DNA of 64,000 nucleotides from Bryopsis sp. KO-2023 (Eukaryota > Chlorophyta > Ulvophyceae > Bryopsidales > Bryopsidaceae), in NCBI GenBank assembly GCA_030272585.1, contig BSYQ01000015.1, forward strand, positions 1,302,001 through 1,366,000, written 5' to 3'. The first letter of the stretch is position 1. Every line of letters starts with the position of its first letter. The notes beneath the pieces are model-generated. The model had not been told where the DNA came from, did not search any database, and was given only the letters and a program-made list of their open reading frames with translations. Positions 30,346-42,486 of the stretch are shown one piece after another. Position numbers and translations under genes: made by a program.

Positions 30346-33300
30346 CCTAGTGCTTAAACCCGAGTTTCCAGATGGGGGTTCAACCCCCAGCTGCCACCTA
30401 TGATTTTCCTTGCCCACTTTTTTTTCCATGCCCCACTTTTTTTTCGGCCACTTGGTGGCTCTGGCCACAACACATGCAGTCCCAGTTTTTGGGCTCCACC
30501 CCCCACCCTCAAAAAAAAAACCCAGAATTCCCCTTGGGTTGGGTGCTACTCGTTTTCGTGCTGATTGGGGTTCCCTCTCCTAACCCTGCTCCCTCCAACC
30601 ACACCGAGTTTGCAAACGTGTGGGAGTGTTTTCTAAAAACGTTCAATTAAGCTCAATTCAGCCTCCATTTGACGTCACCTGGGGGTGGCGGCGCGATCAC
30701 GTGACCGGTTTGTGGGTACTTGATCGTTGAGGGCATCGAAAGCTCGTGGCGGTAGTATACCCCATTGAAATTGGAACAGACGCGTGATCTTTGACAGGAT
30801 GGTCGTGTTGCACCTAGTGCTTAAACCCGAGTTTCCAGATGGGGGTTCAACCCCCAGCTGCCACCTATGATTTTCCTTGCCCACTTTTTTTTCCTTGCCC
30901 CACTTTTTTTTGGGCCAGTTGGTGGGTCAGGCCACAACACATGCAGTCCCAGTTCTTGGGCTCTACCCCCCCCCCCCAAAAAAAAAATAGCCAGAATTCC
31001 TCTTGGGTTGGGTGCTACTCGTTTTCGTGCTGATTGGGGTTCCCTCCCCTAACCCTGCTCCCTCCAACCACACCGAGTTTGCAAACGTGTGGGAGTGTTT
31101 TCTAAAAACGTTCAATTAAGCTCAATTCAGCCTCCATTTGACGTCACCTGGGGGTGGCGGCGCGATCACGTGACCGGTTTGTGGGTACCTGATCGTTGAG
31201 GGCATCGAAAGCTCGTGGCGGTAGTATACCCCATTGAAATTGGAACAGACGCGTGATCTTTGACAGGATGGGCGTGTTGCACCTAGTGCTTAAACCCGAG
31301 TTTCCAGATGGGGGTTCAACCCCCAGCTGCCACCTATGATTTTCCTTGCCCACTTTTTTTTCCATGCCCCACTTTTTTTTGGGCCACTTGGTGGCTCTGG
31401 CCACAACACATGCAGTCCTAGTTTTTGGGCTCCACCCCCCACCCCCCAGTAAAAAACCCAGAATTCCCCTTGGGTTGGGTGCTACTCGTTTTCGTGTTGA
31501 TTGGGGTTCCCTCCCCTAACCCTGCTCCCTCCAACCACACCGAGTTTGCAAACGTGTGGGAGTGTTTTCAAAAACGTTCAATTAAGCTCAATTCAGCCTC
31601 CATTTGACGTCACCTGGGGGTGGCGGCGCGATCACGTGACCGGATTGTGGGTACTTGATCGTTGAGGGCATCGAAAGCTCGTGGCGGTAGTATACCCCAT
31701 TGATATTGGAACGGATGCGTGATCTTTGACAGGATGGGCGTGTTGCACCTAGTGCTTAAACCCGAGTTTCTAGATGGGGGTTCAACCCCCAGCTGCCACC
31801 TATGATTTTCCTTGCCCACTTTTTTTTCCTTTCCCCACTTTTTTTTGGGCCAGTTGGTGGCTCAGGCCACAACACATGCAGTCCCAGTTTTTGGGCTCCA
31901 CCCCCCACCCCCCCAAAAAAAACCCAGAATTCCCCTTGGGTTGGGTGCTACTCGTTTTCGTGCTGATTGGGGTTCCCTCCCCTAACCCTGCTCCCTCCAA
32001 CCACACCGAGTTTGCAAACGTGTGGGAGTGTTTTCAAAAACGTTCAATTAAGCTCAATTCAGCCTCCATTTGACGTCACCTGGGGGTGGCGGCGCGATCA
32101 CGTGACCGGATTGTGGGTACTTGATCGTTGAGGGCATCGAAAGCTCGTGGCGGTAGTATACCCCATTGATATTGGAACAGATGCGTGATCTTTCACAGGA
32201 TGGGCGTGTTGCACCTAGTGCTTAAACCCGAGTTTCCAGATGGGGGTTCAACCCCCAGCTGCCACCTATGATTTTCCTTGCCCACTTTTTTTTCCTTTCC
32301 CCACTTTTTTTTGGGCCAGTTGGTGGCTCAGGCCACAACACATGCAGTCCCAGTTTTTGGGCTCCACCCCCCACCCTCAAAAAAAAAAACCAGAATTCCT
32401 CTTGGGTTGGGTGCTACTCGTTTTCGTGCCGATTGGGGTTCCCTCCCCTAACCTTGCTCCCTCCAACCACAACGAGTTTGCAAACGTGTGGGAGTGTTTT
32501 CTAAAAACATGCATTTAAGCTCAATTCAGCCTCCATTTGACGTCACCTGGGGGTGGCGGCGCGATCACGTGACCGGTTTGTGGGTACCTGATCGTTGAGG
32601 GCATCGAAAGCTCGTGGCGGTAGTATACCCCATTGAAATTGGAACAGACGCGTGATCTTTGACAGGATGGGCGTGTTGCACCTAGTGCTTAAACCCGAGT
32701 TTCCAGATGGGGGTTCAACCCCCAGCTGCCACCTATGATTTTCCTTGCCCACTTTTTTTTCCATGCCCCACTTTTTTTTGGGCCACTTGGTGGCTCTGGC
32801 CACAACACATGCAGTCCCAGTTTTTGGGCTCCACCCCCCACCCCCCCAAAAAAAACCCAGAATTCCCCTTGGGTTGGGTGCTACTCGTTTTCGTGCTAAT
32901 TGGGGTTCCCTCCCCTAACCCTGCTCCCTCCAACCACACCGAGTTTGCAAACGTGTGGGAGTGTTTTCTAAAAACATGCATTTAAGCTCAATTCAGCCTC
33001 CATTTGACGTCACCTGGGGGTGGCGGCGCGATCACGTGACCGGTTTGTGGGTACCTGATCGTTGAGGGCATCGAAAGCTCGTGGCGGTAGTATACCCCAT
33101 TGATATTGGAACAGATGCGTGATCTTTGACAGGATGGGCGTGTTGCACCTAGTGCTTAAACCCGAGTTTCCAGATGGGGGTTCAACCCCCAGCTGCCACC
33201 TATGATTTTCCTTGCCCACTTTTTTTTCCATGCCCCACTTTTTTTTCGGCCACTTGGTGGCTCTGGCCACAACACATGCAGTCCCAGTTTTTGGGCTCCA

Positions 33301-36300
33301 CCCCCCACCCTCAAAAAAAAAACCCAGAATTCCCCTTGGGTTGGGTGCTACTCGTTTTCGTGCTGATTGGGGTTCCCTCCCCTAACCCTGCTCCCTCCAA
33401 CCACACCGAGTTTGCAAACGTGTGGGAGTGTTTTCTAAAAACATGCATTTAAGCTCAATTCAGCCTCCACTTGACGTCACCTGGGGGTGGCGGCGCGATC
33501 ACGTGACCGGTTTGTGGGTACCTGATCGTTGAGGGCATCGAAAGCTCGTGGCGGTAGTATACCCCATTGAAATTGGAACAGACGCGTGATCTTTGACAGG
33601 ATGGTCGTGTTGCACCTAGTGCTTAAACCCGAGTTTCCAGATGGGGGTTCAACCCCCAGCTGCCACCTATGATTTTCCTTGCCCACTTTTTTTTCCTTGC
33701 CCCACTTTTTTTTGGGCCAGTTGGTGGCTCAGGCCACAACACATGCAGTCCCAGTTCTTGGGCTCTCCCCCCCCCTTAAAAAAAAAATAGCCAGAATTCC
33801 TCTTGGGTTGGGTGCTACTCGTTTTCGTGCTGATTGGGGTTCCCTCCCCTAACCCTGCTCCCTCCAACCACACCGAGTTTGCAAACGTGTGGGAGTCTTT
33901 TCTAAAAACGTTCAATTAAGCTCAATTCAGCCTCCATTTGACGTCACCTGGGGGTGGCGGCGCGATCACGTGACCGGTTTGTGGGTACTTGATCGTTGAG
34001 GGCATCGAAAGCTCGTGGCGGTAGTATACCCCATTGATATTGGAACAGATGCGTGATCTTTGACAGGATGGGCGTGTTGCACCTAGTGCTTAAACCCGAG
34101 TTTCCAGATGGGGGTTCAACCCCCAGCTGCCACCTATGATTTTCCTTGCCCACTTTTTTTTCCTTGCCCCACTTTTTTTTGGGCCAGTTGGTGGCTCAGG
34201 CCACAACACATGCAGTCCCAGTTCTTGGGCTCTACCCCCCCCCCAAAAAAAAAAAATAGCCAGAATTCCTCTTGGGTTGGGTGCTACTCGTTTTCGTGCT
34301 GATTGAGGTTCCCTCCCCTAACCCTGCTCCCTCCAACCACACCGAGTTTGCAAACGTGTGGGAGTGTTTTCTAAAAACGTTCAATTAAGCTCAATTCAGC
34401 CTCCATTTGACGTCACCTGGGGGTGGCGGCGCGATCACGTGACCGGTTTGTGGGTACTTGATCGTTGAGGGCATCGAAAGCTCGTGGCGGTAGTATACCC
34501 CATTGATATTGGAACAGACGCGTGATCTTTGACAGGATGGGCGTGTTGCACCTAGTGCTTAAACCCGAGTTTCCAGATGGGGGTTCAACCCCCAGCTGCC
34601 ACCTATGATTTTCCTTGCCCACTTTTTTTTCCATGCCCCACTTTTTTTTGGGCCACTTGGTGGCTCTGGCCACAACACATGCAGTCCCAGTTTTTGGGCT
34701 CCACCCCCCACCCCCCAGAAAAAAACCCAGAATTCCCCTTGGATTGGGTGCTACTCGTTTTCGTGCTGATTGGGGTTCCCTCCCCTAACCCTGCTCCCTC
34801 CAACCACACCGAGTTTGCAAACGTGTGGGAGTGTTTTCAAAAACGTTCAATTAAGCTCAATTCAGCCTCCATTTGACGTCACCTGGGGGTGGCGGTGCGA
34901 TCACGTGACCGGTTTGTGGGTACTTGATCGTTGAGGGCATCGAAAGCTCGTGGCGGTAGTATACCCCATTGATATTGGAACAGATGCGTGATCTTTGACA
35001 GGATGGGCGTGTTGCACCTAGTGCTTAAACCCGAGTTTCCAGATGGGGGTTCAACCCCCAGCTGCCACCTATGATTTTCCTTGCCCACTTTTTTTTCCTT
35101 TCCCCACTTTTTTTTGGGCCAGTTGGTGGCTCAGGCCACAACACATGCAGTCCCAGTTTTTGGGCTCCACCCCCCACCCCCCCAAAAAAAACCCAGAATT
35201 CCCCTTGGGTTGGGTGCTACTCGTTTTCGTGCTGATTGGGGTTCCCTCCCCTAACCTTGCTCCCTCCAACCACACCGAGTTTGCAAACGTGTGGGAGTGT
35301 TTTCTAAAAACATGCATTTAAGCTCAATTCAGCCTCCATTTGACGTCACCTGGGGGTGGCGGCGCGATCACGTGACCGGATTGTGGGTACCTGATCGTTG
35401 AGGGCATCGAAAGCTCGTGGCGGTAGTATACCCCATTGAAATTGGAACAGACGCGTGATCTTTGACAGGATGGGCGTGTTGCACCTAGTGCTTTAACCCG
35501 AGTTTCCAGATGGGGGTTCAACCCCCAGCTGCCACCTATGATTTTCCTTGCCCACTTTTTTTTCCATGCCCCACTTTTTTTTGGGCCACTTGGTGGCTCT
35601 GGCCACAACACATGCAGTCCCAGTTTTTGGGCTCCACCCCCCACCCCCCCAAAAAAAACCCAGAATTCCCCTTGGGTTGGGTGCTACTCGTTTTCGTGCT
35701 GATTGGGGTTCCCTCCCCTAACCCTGCTCCCTCCAACCACACCGAGTTTGCAAACGTGTGGGAGTGTTTTCAAAAACGTTCAATTAAGCTCAATTCAGCC
35801 TCCATTTGACGTCACCTGGGGGTGGCGGCGCGATCACGTGACCGGATTGTGGGTACTTGATCGTTGAGGGCATCGAAAGCTCGTGGCGGTAGTATACCCC
35901 ATTGATATTGGAACAGATGCGTGATCTTTCACAGGATGGGCGTGTTGCACCTAGTGCTTAAACCCGAGTTTCCAGATGGGGGTTCAACCCCCAGCTGCCA
36001 CCTATGATTTTCCTTGCCCACTTTTTTTTCCTTTCCCCACTTTTTTTTGGGCAAGTTGGTGGCTCAGGCCACAACACATGCAGTCCCAGTTCTTGGGCTC
36101 TACCCCCCCCCCAAAAAAAAAAAATAGCCAGAATTCCTCTTGGGTTGGGTGCTACTCGTTTTCGTGCTGATTGGGGTTCCCTCCCCTAACCCTGCTCCCT
36201 CCAACCACACCGAGTTCGCAAACGTGTGGGAGTGTTTTCTAAAAACATGCATTTAAGCTCAATTCAGCCTCCATTTGACGTCACCTGGGGGTGGCGGCGC

Positions 36301-37911
36301 GATCACGTGACCGGTTTGTGGGTACCTGATCGTTGAGGGCATCGAAAGCTCGTGGCGGTAGTATACCCCATTGAAATTGGAACAGACGCGTGATCTTTGA
36401 CAGGATGGGCGTGTTGCACCTAGTGCTTAAACCCGAGTTTCCAGATGGGGGTTCAACCCCCAGCTGCCACCTATGATTTTCCTTGCCCACTTTTTTTTCC
36501 ATGCCCCACTTTTTTTTGGGCCACTTGGTGGCTCTGGCCACAACACATGCAGTCCTAGTTTTTGGGCTCCACCCCCCACCCCCCAGTAAAAAACCCAGAA
36601 TTCCCCTTGGGTTGGGTGCTACTCGTTTTCGTGTTGATTGGGGTTCCCTCCCCTAACCCTGCTCCCTCCAACCACACCGAGTTTGCAAACGTGTGGGAGT
36701 GTTTTCAAAAACGTTCAATTAAGCTCAATTCAGCCTCCATTTGACGTCACCTGGGGGTGGCGGCGCGATCACGTGACCGGATTGTGGGTACTTGATCGTT
36801 GAGGGCATCGAAAGCTCGTGGCGGTAGTATACCCCATTGATATTGGAACAGATGCGTGATCTTTGACAGGATGGGCGTGTTGCACCTAGTGCTTAAACCC
36901 GAGTTTCCAGATGGGGGTTCAACCCCCAGCTGCCACCTATGATTTTCCTTTCCCCACTTTTTTTTGGGCCAGTTGGTGGCTCAGGCCACAACACATGCAG
37001 TCCCAGTTTTTGGGCTCCACCCCCCACCCTCAAAAAAAAAACCAGAATTCCTCTTGGGTTGGGTGCTACTCGTTTTCGTGCTGATTGGGGTTCCCTCCCC
37101 TAACCTTGCTCCCTCCAACCACACCGAGTTTGCAAACGTGTGGGAGTGTTTTCTAAAAACATGCATTTAAGCTCAATTCAGCCTCCATTTGACGTCACCT
37201 GGGGGTGGCGGCGCGATCACGTGACCGGTTTGTGGGTACCTGATCGTTGAGGGCATCGAAAGCTCGTGGCGGTAGTATACCCCATTGAAATTGGAACAGA
37301 CGCGTGATCTTTGACAGGATGGGCGTGTTGCACCTAGTGCTTAAACCCGAGTTTCCAGATGGGGGTTCAACCCCCAGCTGCCACCTATGATTTTCCTTGC
37401 CCACTTTTTTTTCCATGCCCTACTTTTTTTTGGGCCACTTGGTGGCTCTGGCCACAACACATGCAGTCCCAGTTTTTGGGCTCCACCCCCCACCCCCCCA
37501 AAAAAAACCCAGAATTCCCCTTGGGTTGGGTGCTACTCGTTTTCGTGCTGATTGGGGTTCCCTCCCCTAACCCTGCTCCCTCCAACCACACCGAGTTTGC
37601 AAACGTGTGGGAGTGTTTTCAAAAACGTTCAATTAAGCTCAATTCAGCCTCCATTTGACGTCACCTGGGGGTGGCGGCGCGATCACGTGACCGGTTTGTG
37701 GGTACTTGATCGTTGAGGGCATCAAAAGCTCGTGGCGGTAGTATACCCCATTGAAATTGGAACAGACGCGTGATCTTTGACAGGATGGGCGTGTTGCACC
37801 TAGTGCTTAAACCCGAGTTTCCAGATGGGGGTTCAACCCCCAGCTGCCACCTATGATTTTCCTTGCCCCACTTTGTCTTTAGCCAGTTGGTGGCTCAGGC
37901 CACAACACATG
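30346..37911 (+). repeat. 467-bp satellite array, 16 full units plus a partial 17th
   Basis: CACCTAGTGC marks unit starts at 30344, 30811, 31280, 31746, 32212, 32679, 33146, 33613, 34080, 34549, 35015, 35482, 35948, 36417, 36883, 37331 and 37797. Spacing is 466-469 bp, once 448 bp because of an 18-bp loss near 36946. Each unit holds the hairpin TGGGGGTTCAACCCCCA, two T8 runs, a C/A homopolymer junction of variable length, TGACGTCA and TCACGTGA. Overlapping ORFs of 60-106 codons on both strands recur in phase with the repeat and shift with homopolymer length. I regard them as by-products, not genes. The array ends at about 37911. Confidence 0.92.
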
Positions 37912-38448
37912 CCAATTCCACAAAGGACGTTGTCGTTGTCGCAAAAACGACTTTGGCATAATTCTGATTGGAACCAACGCAGTCATTCGCCACTCGTTCA
38001 ATCGAAAGGGGTTGAATGTCGATCGTTTACTTTTTGTAAGCGTTGTTTTCGGTGACAGCCTCGTGTTTGCCAGTGTTCAGAAATTCTGTATTCAACAGGT
38101 GTTAATCTTTTCTTGTTTTTTGTTTTTTGTTCTTTTTCGAGCTAGGCCTCTTTGCCAATCTCAGGACTTAAAAGCTTTTAAAAGATTGAAATACATAGTG
38201 GGTAGAAAAAACACCAGCCACAGTCAGAGTTTCTCGTGTTAGCGATAGCCTCGGTGGGGGTTCCACCAAGGCCCAACAGCAAATTTGCTGCAACATATAT
38301 GCATGTATGTATGCATGTACACTTGTACGATTGTAGCGTCTTTCCAAAACGCCGTCAAGTTGATGAGATACGAGTAGAGTTGAGACGATATACATGCATG
38401 TAATTTTTGGTTTGGTTTGGTTTGAGACGATATGATCCAGAGGATGTT
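37912..38448. other. Unique sequence after satellite, no gene recognised
   Basis: T-rich in part, with a TGTATGCATGTATG microsatellite near 38300-38330. No convincing ORF. Confidence 0.5.
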
Positions 38449-38799
38449 CTAGTGATGGGTGTAATGTTCCAGTTGATTGGGTGAGAATGTCGTGCCTTTG
38501 GTGGTTCTGGTTGTTGGGAGTTGGTACAATTGGGGCTGTAAATAATATGACAGTCCAACTGTAGGATGGACACCTTCGTTCCATTCTTGTGGAGCGGTCG
38601 TGTTCATATCCATGCATTTACATTCGAATCTCGACAAAACCCACAAACCAGCGTCGCGCGAATAGAACTCAATAATGAAGGGAGCATCGTTATCGGCGGC
38701 GTAAATCTCGTTTTTGGCGTCGATCATGCCTGCGCCCTCGGAATTCCGAACCTTGTTCGACAACACCGCAGTTGGTGTCCTGTTGTCTTGACCACGCAT
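38449..38799 (-). CDS. Possible coding fragment, unidentified
   Basis: The minus-strand frame is open for 116 codons with unbiased composition (IDAKNEIYAADNDAPFIIEF, DAGLWVLSRFECKCMDMN). It is unlike the low-complexity ORFs around it. Possible donor AACGAAG|gtgtcc near 38564. A second minus-strand open stretch with a strong donor CAG|gtaagtat at about 39012 (coding IEDPYPLDDREKAPAR) could belong to the same gene, but I could not join them in frame. No family recognised. Confidence 0.3.
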   Translation of the reverse strand: MRGQDNRTPTAVLSNKVRNSEGAGMIDAKNEIYAADNDAPFIIEFYSRDAGLWVLSRFECKCMDMNTTAPQEWNEGVHPTVGLSYYLQPQLYQLPTTRTTKGTTFSPNQLEHYTHH

Positions 38800-39365
38800 C
38801 TTATCTTATGCAACGGTCGAAACTTGAAAAAATTGCGTTGCGCCGCCAGAAACTGGAGATTTTTCTAGTTGAGGTGACTGGGAGGGTATTTGTTTGGAAC
38901 CTTTGCGCTGCCAGCAGAAAGGTTCCAACGTTTTCACAAGCAACGCAGGAGAGCAACCATTTGCACGATCTTGCCAACGCAGTTTATACGGATCAACATA
39001 CTTACCTGGCCGGTGCCTTTTCCCGATCATCCAAGGGATAGGGGTCCTCGATCTGCGTTTTTTTTTTTTTTTTTTTTTTTTTTTTTCCGCACCAGTGACG
39101 CAGTTCGAGGAGGGACCCCATCAGGGTGCTCCCACGGTACAATCTTTGCCAGGCTGGTGCTGCGCTACGCGCACCTCGACGCCAAGAGTCAAATCAGCTG
39201 CTTCGAGTTTTTATTTGTGTTCCAACGAAACACAAAACCATTCAGCAAAACATTCACAAATCCAAGTTTAATCTCGAGCCCACGACTGAAGTGCAGCGAA
39301 TGCCTTTGAAGTAGATTGGGATCATGAACTGGATCATGATTTAAAGCGGATCACCGGAGATCGTA

Positions 39366-39985
39366 TGGAGCGTCTACAAAAATAGGTTCGACAAAAAAAA
39401 ACAGTCTCTGTGCCTGGGCTGTCATATGGGATGGGATCTTTTGAACTCTTTTTTCTGGAAGATTCTCGGAGCCTCTAAAAAACTGGGGTTCGATAAAAAA
39501 AAGCAGTCGCTGTGCTTGGGCTGTCACATGGGATGGGATCTTTTGAACTCTTTTTTCTGGAAGATTCTCGGAGCCTCTAAAAAACTGGGGTTCGATAAAA
39601 AAAAGCAGTCGCTGTGCTTGGGCTGTCACATGGAGTTGGATGAAATCTTTGGAACTTTTTTTTCTGGAAGATTCACGGAGCCTCCACAAAACTTGGGTTA
39701 AAAAAAAAGCAGCCGCTGTGCTTGGGCAGTCCAAAAGACTTGGATAGATGTTTCTGAATACTTTTTCTGATGATTCATGGAGCCTTGACAAATTGGGAGT
39801 CGAAAAAAAGCTGCTGTGGTGCTTGGGCAGTCAAAAGGAGTTGGATGGGATCTTATGAACTTTTTTTTTGAAAGATTTACGGAGCCTATAGGTATAGATA
39901 CAAAACTGGGGTTCAAAAAAAACAAAAACAGCCGCTCTGCCCGGGCTGCCAAAAGGACTTGAATTGATTTCTATGAATATGGGTT
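39366..39985. repeat. Diverged tandem repeat of about 102 bp, 6 units
   Basis: Unit starts (GGAGCC or variant) at 39366, 39468, 39570, 39677, 39779 and 39881. The second and third units are nearly identical and the outer ones diverged. Shared features are GGGGTTCGATAAAAAAAAGC and a GCTTGGGC-type core. A T26-28 run lies upstream (about 39059-39086). Confidence 0.8.
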
Positions 39986-42480
39986 ATGAAAAAATTTCTA
40001 TGATGGAAGTTTTTAGAGATTAGTACGCTGCTGCCAATTTTTTATTTTTATATTCATCGCTGCCAACATTTTTTCTCTCATTCTTATTCTTTGATTTTTT
40101 ATTCAATATTTTTTTTTATTTTTGATTCCTTTCGATTCTTTATTCTTTTATTTTTATTTTTTATTGATTTTTTCAAAAAAAAAGAACCAATGCTGGTGGA
40201 CATATCTTGTTTTTTTTTTTTCATTGTGGATGTGGAATGTGGAAGGATTTTCCTACTTGAAGAAGATGAAGCATCGGCTTTTGATGTTTTATCTTTTTCA
40301 AGTTCGAGAATCTTGTGAAATTTTATGGTTATGAAAAAACATATTTTTTGTAAGGTGATTTTATTTCTTTTTTGAGTGATTCTATGCAAGGTAATTTGTG
40401 CTTTTGCATGTTTTCCTGAATGAAAGCCTTTAATCCAGATTTTTTCACAGAAAAATTGCCAGCTGTGCACCAAAAGATGCTCAAAACTTCAGTGTTATGT
40501 GAACAGTGAAGAATTCAGCACTTATTATAAGTAAGGCTCCATCTGAAAAATTACCCTACTTTTTTTCCTGGGGCCAAGTTCTGAAGTGTGTTTTCAATTT
40601 GTTTGAATGTGGGAATGTAAAAACATTGTCTTTTAAATCCAGCATTCAAATATTCAACAATAATGAGGAAAGAACTTTTACCATTTTCTGCAAAGAAAGA
40701 TACAGAAATGTACATACAACCTGTGCTTCCAAAATCCCATGAAAAATATTAAGAATGCTTCGATTGCACCATGACCTACTGCCATCCAGATCATCAAGAT
40801 GTCCTTCACTGCTTCTCATTACATCAGTATATCCCGATCTGTAAAAGTAATTTCCTGACCTAAAAAAAAAATCTTCACCTTGAAAAAAACAGTACTTCCT
40901 GCAACTACGGAAAACAACCATTCGAGATTTTCAAAACTTCAAAAGGCTGCACGATGTTCTTTAAGCTGGCTCCATCAATGAGAAAATCTATTCCAATCAT
41001 CCTACGGCCTCCTCTGTGTTGGGCCAAACACAAGGGATTTAGTTATGAACTGATGATGAACTGATTAAGAACAGGCGTCTTGAGCTGGTGGTTTGAGTCA
41101 CGCCGGTGGAGCCCTGAGCCCTTTCCCTTCTGATCTTCTTGCGAAATCTCAATTTCCCTCTCTGTCAGGCAAGGCTTGCAGCAAAGGGGTTTGGAGCTGC
41201 TAGACCTCATTGGGTAAGAACACCACCCCAAGCACCCCAAGCAGAGTCAAAGGCATCCCTTCCAACAGACATAGCCACTGACATCCACCGAAATTAAGCA
41301 ACCCATCTATAGCCAAAAGTCCAGCTCCAAGGGCCGAGGAAATGCCCATATATAGAAAATTTGAATTATTGAATTATTGCCAGTTGAATCCTCCACAAAC
41401 AAAATTCCATATGAATAATTGACAATCGAGATTCTGGGAAGAACACCGAGATATAGTATTCAATCCGACCCCCCCCAAACTAGCTGGAGGGTGTTCATTC
41501 ATACAAATGCAGTGAGGGCTGTCCTCTGGCGCGGCTTTCATCTTTCTGCATATTTTTGCAGAACTATGCAAACAGTGGGGAGCAGAATCTTTTCCAAAGA
41601 CTCGGAGTAGATCCAACCGTCCGTTTCGAAAGAAAAATGCACTTGTGGGGGATATGAGATTAGAGAGTGGTTGAGTTCAAGAGGTATCGACTCCGCGGGT
41701 GGATGATTGGAGAGAAGGGGGTGGTGTCGAAAGTATGCGGATGGAGGTGACCCCCTCTAGTGTAAAAAGATTCCAGATTCGAGATGCATGTTCGCACGAT
41801 GGGGTATTTTCCTTTGGGACACCCACATTCTTTTTCTAATAAAAAAAGTCACAATCGCAACTATTTTTCCTTCTTTTTTTCTAACCCTTTACATTTTCCC
41901 CCTCCCTAATTTCAGAGAGGATAGAACACCTCAGCAATCAAAGCAACAGTTTTTTTTCCCCCCTTCCCTTCCCTTCTCCTCCCTTTTTTTTTTTTTTGAA
42001 ACAAAAAAGACTACAGTACCTCCACAGGTAATCATAAAGTCAAATTGGCACGATGTCCCAACAACACTGATTTTGAAAAAAAAAAAAAAAAAAAGGAAGA
42101 AAAAAACTCTTCCCCTGTGCTGCTTTTTTTTCCTGTTTTTCCCCCTCTTCCTCCCGCTTTCACTCATCAACTGGTTACAAATATCTTTTTTTTGGAAGTT
42201 TTTTTTTCCCTACACTGGCACAAATTTAATTTTTTTCCTCCCCACCACCACCTCCAGTAGGTGATTGCAAGTCATATCCACTTTTTCCTTTCCACTCCTC
42301 TTTTTTTTCTTATATTATCTTTCCTGTTTGTCTTTTTTTTGTCTTTTTTTTTTGGGGGGGGGGGGGGGTAGGTCGATGATGCGTCTCTCTTTTTTCAGTT
42401 GATCAAAACAAAACAAGTTTTTATGCATACATAAAAATATGTGAAAATATTTTTCTTTTTTTTTTATAGATCAACAGGGT
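39986..42480. other. AT-rich intergenic DNA, no gene recognised
   Basis: Homopolymer-rich (T and A runs, a T/G junction at about 42340-42368). ORFs here are short and low-complexity. Nothing I can support as a gene. Confidence 0.5.
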
Positions 42481-42486
42481 TTTATT
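42481..42486 (-). terminator. AATAAA overlapping the RanBP9/10-like stop codon
   Basis: Minus strand CAATAAAA: the TAA stop (42482-42484) lies inside the only nearby AATAAA. If used, the 3' UTR would be only some 10-30 nt. Confidence 0.45.

Noticed and set aside
30346-37911. Repeated ORFs of 60-106 codons in the satellite as a gene family
   Set aside because: They occur on both strands, overlap, and change frame with poly-C/poly-A length, as expected of a repeat by-product.
38998-39060. U1 snRNA gene on the plus strand
   Set aside because: The 5' end matches, and a GATCATCCAAGG loop is faintly like stem-loop I. After about 60 nt it runs into a T26-28 tract, with no Sm site or stem-loops II-IV. 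The match is also explained by a donor CAG|gtaagtat on the other strand.
41043-41616. Minus-strand ORFs of 65 and 80 codons
   Set aside because: No domain, no convincing splice sites, and composition like surrounding non-coding DNA.
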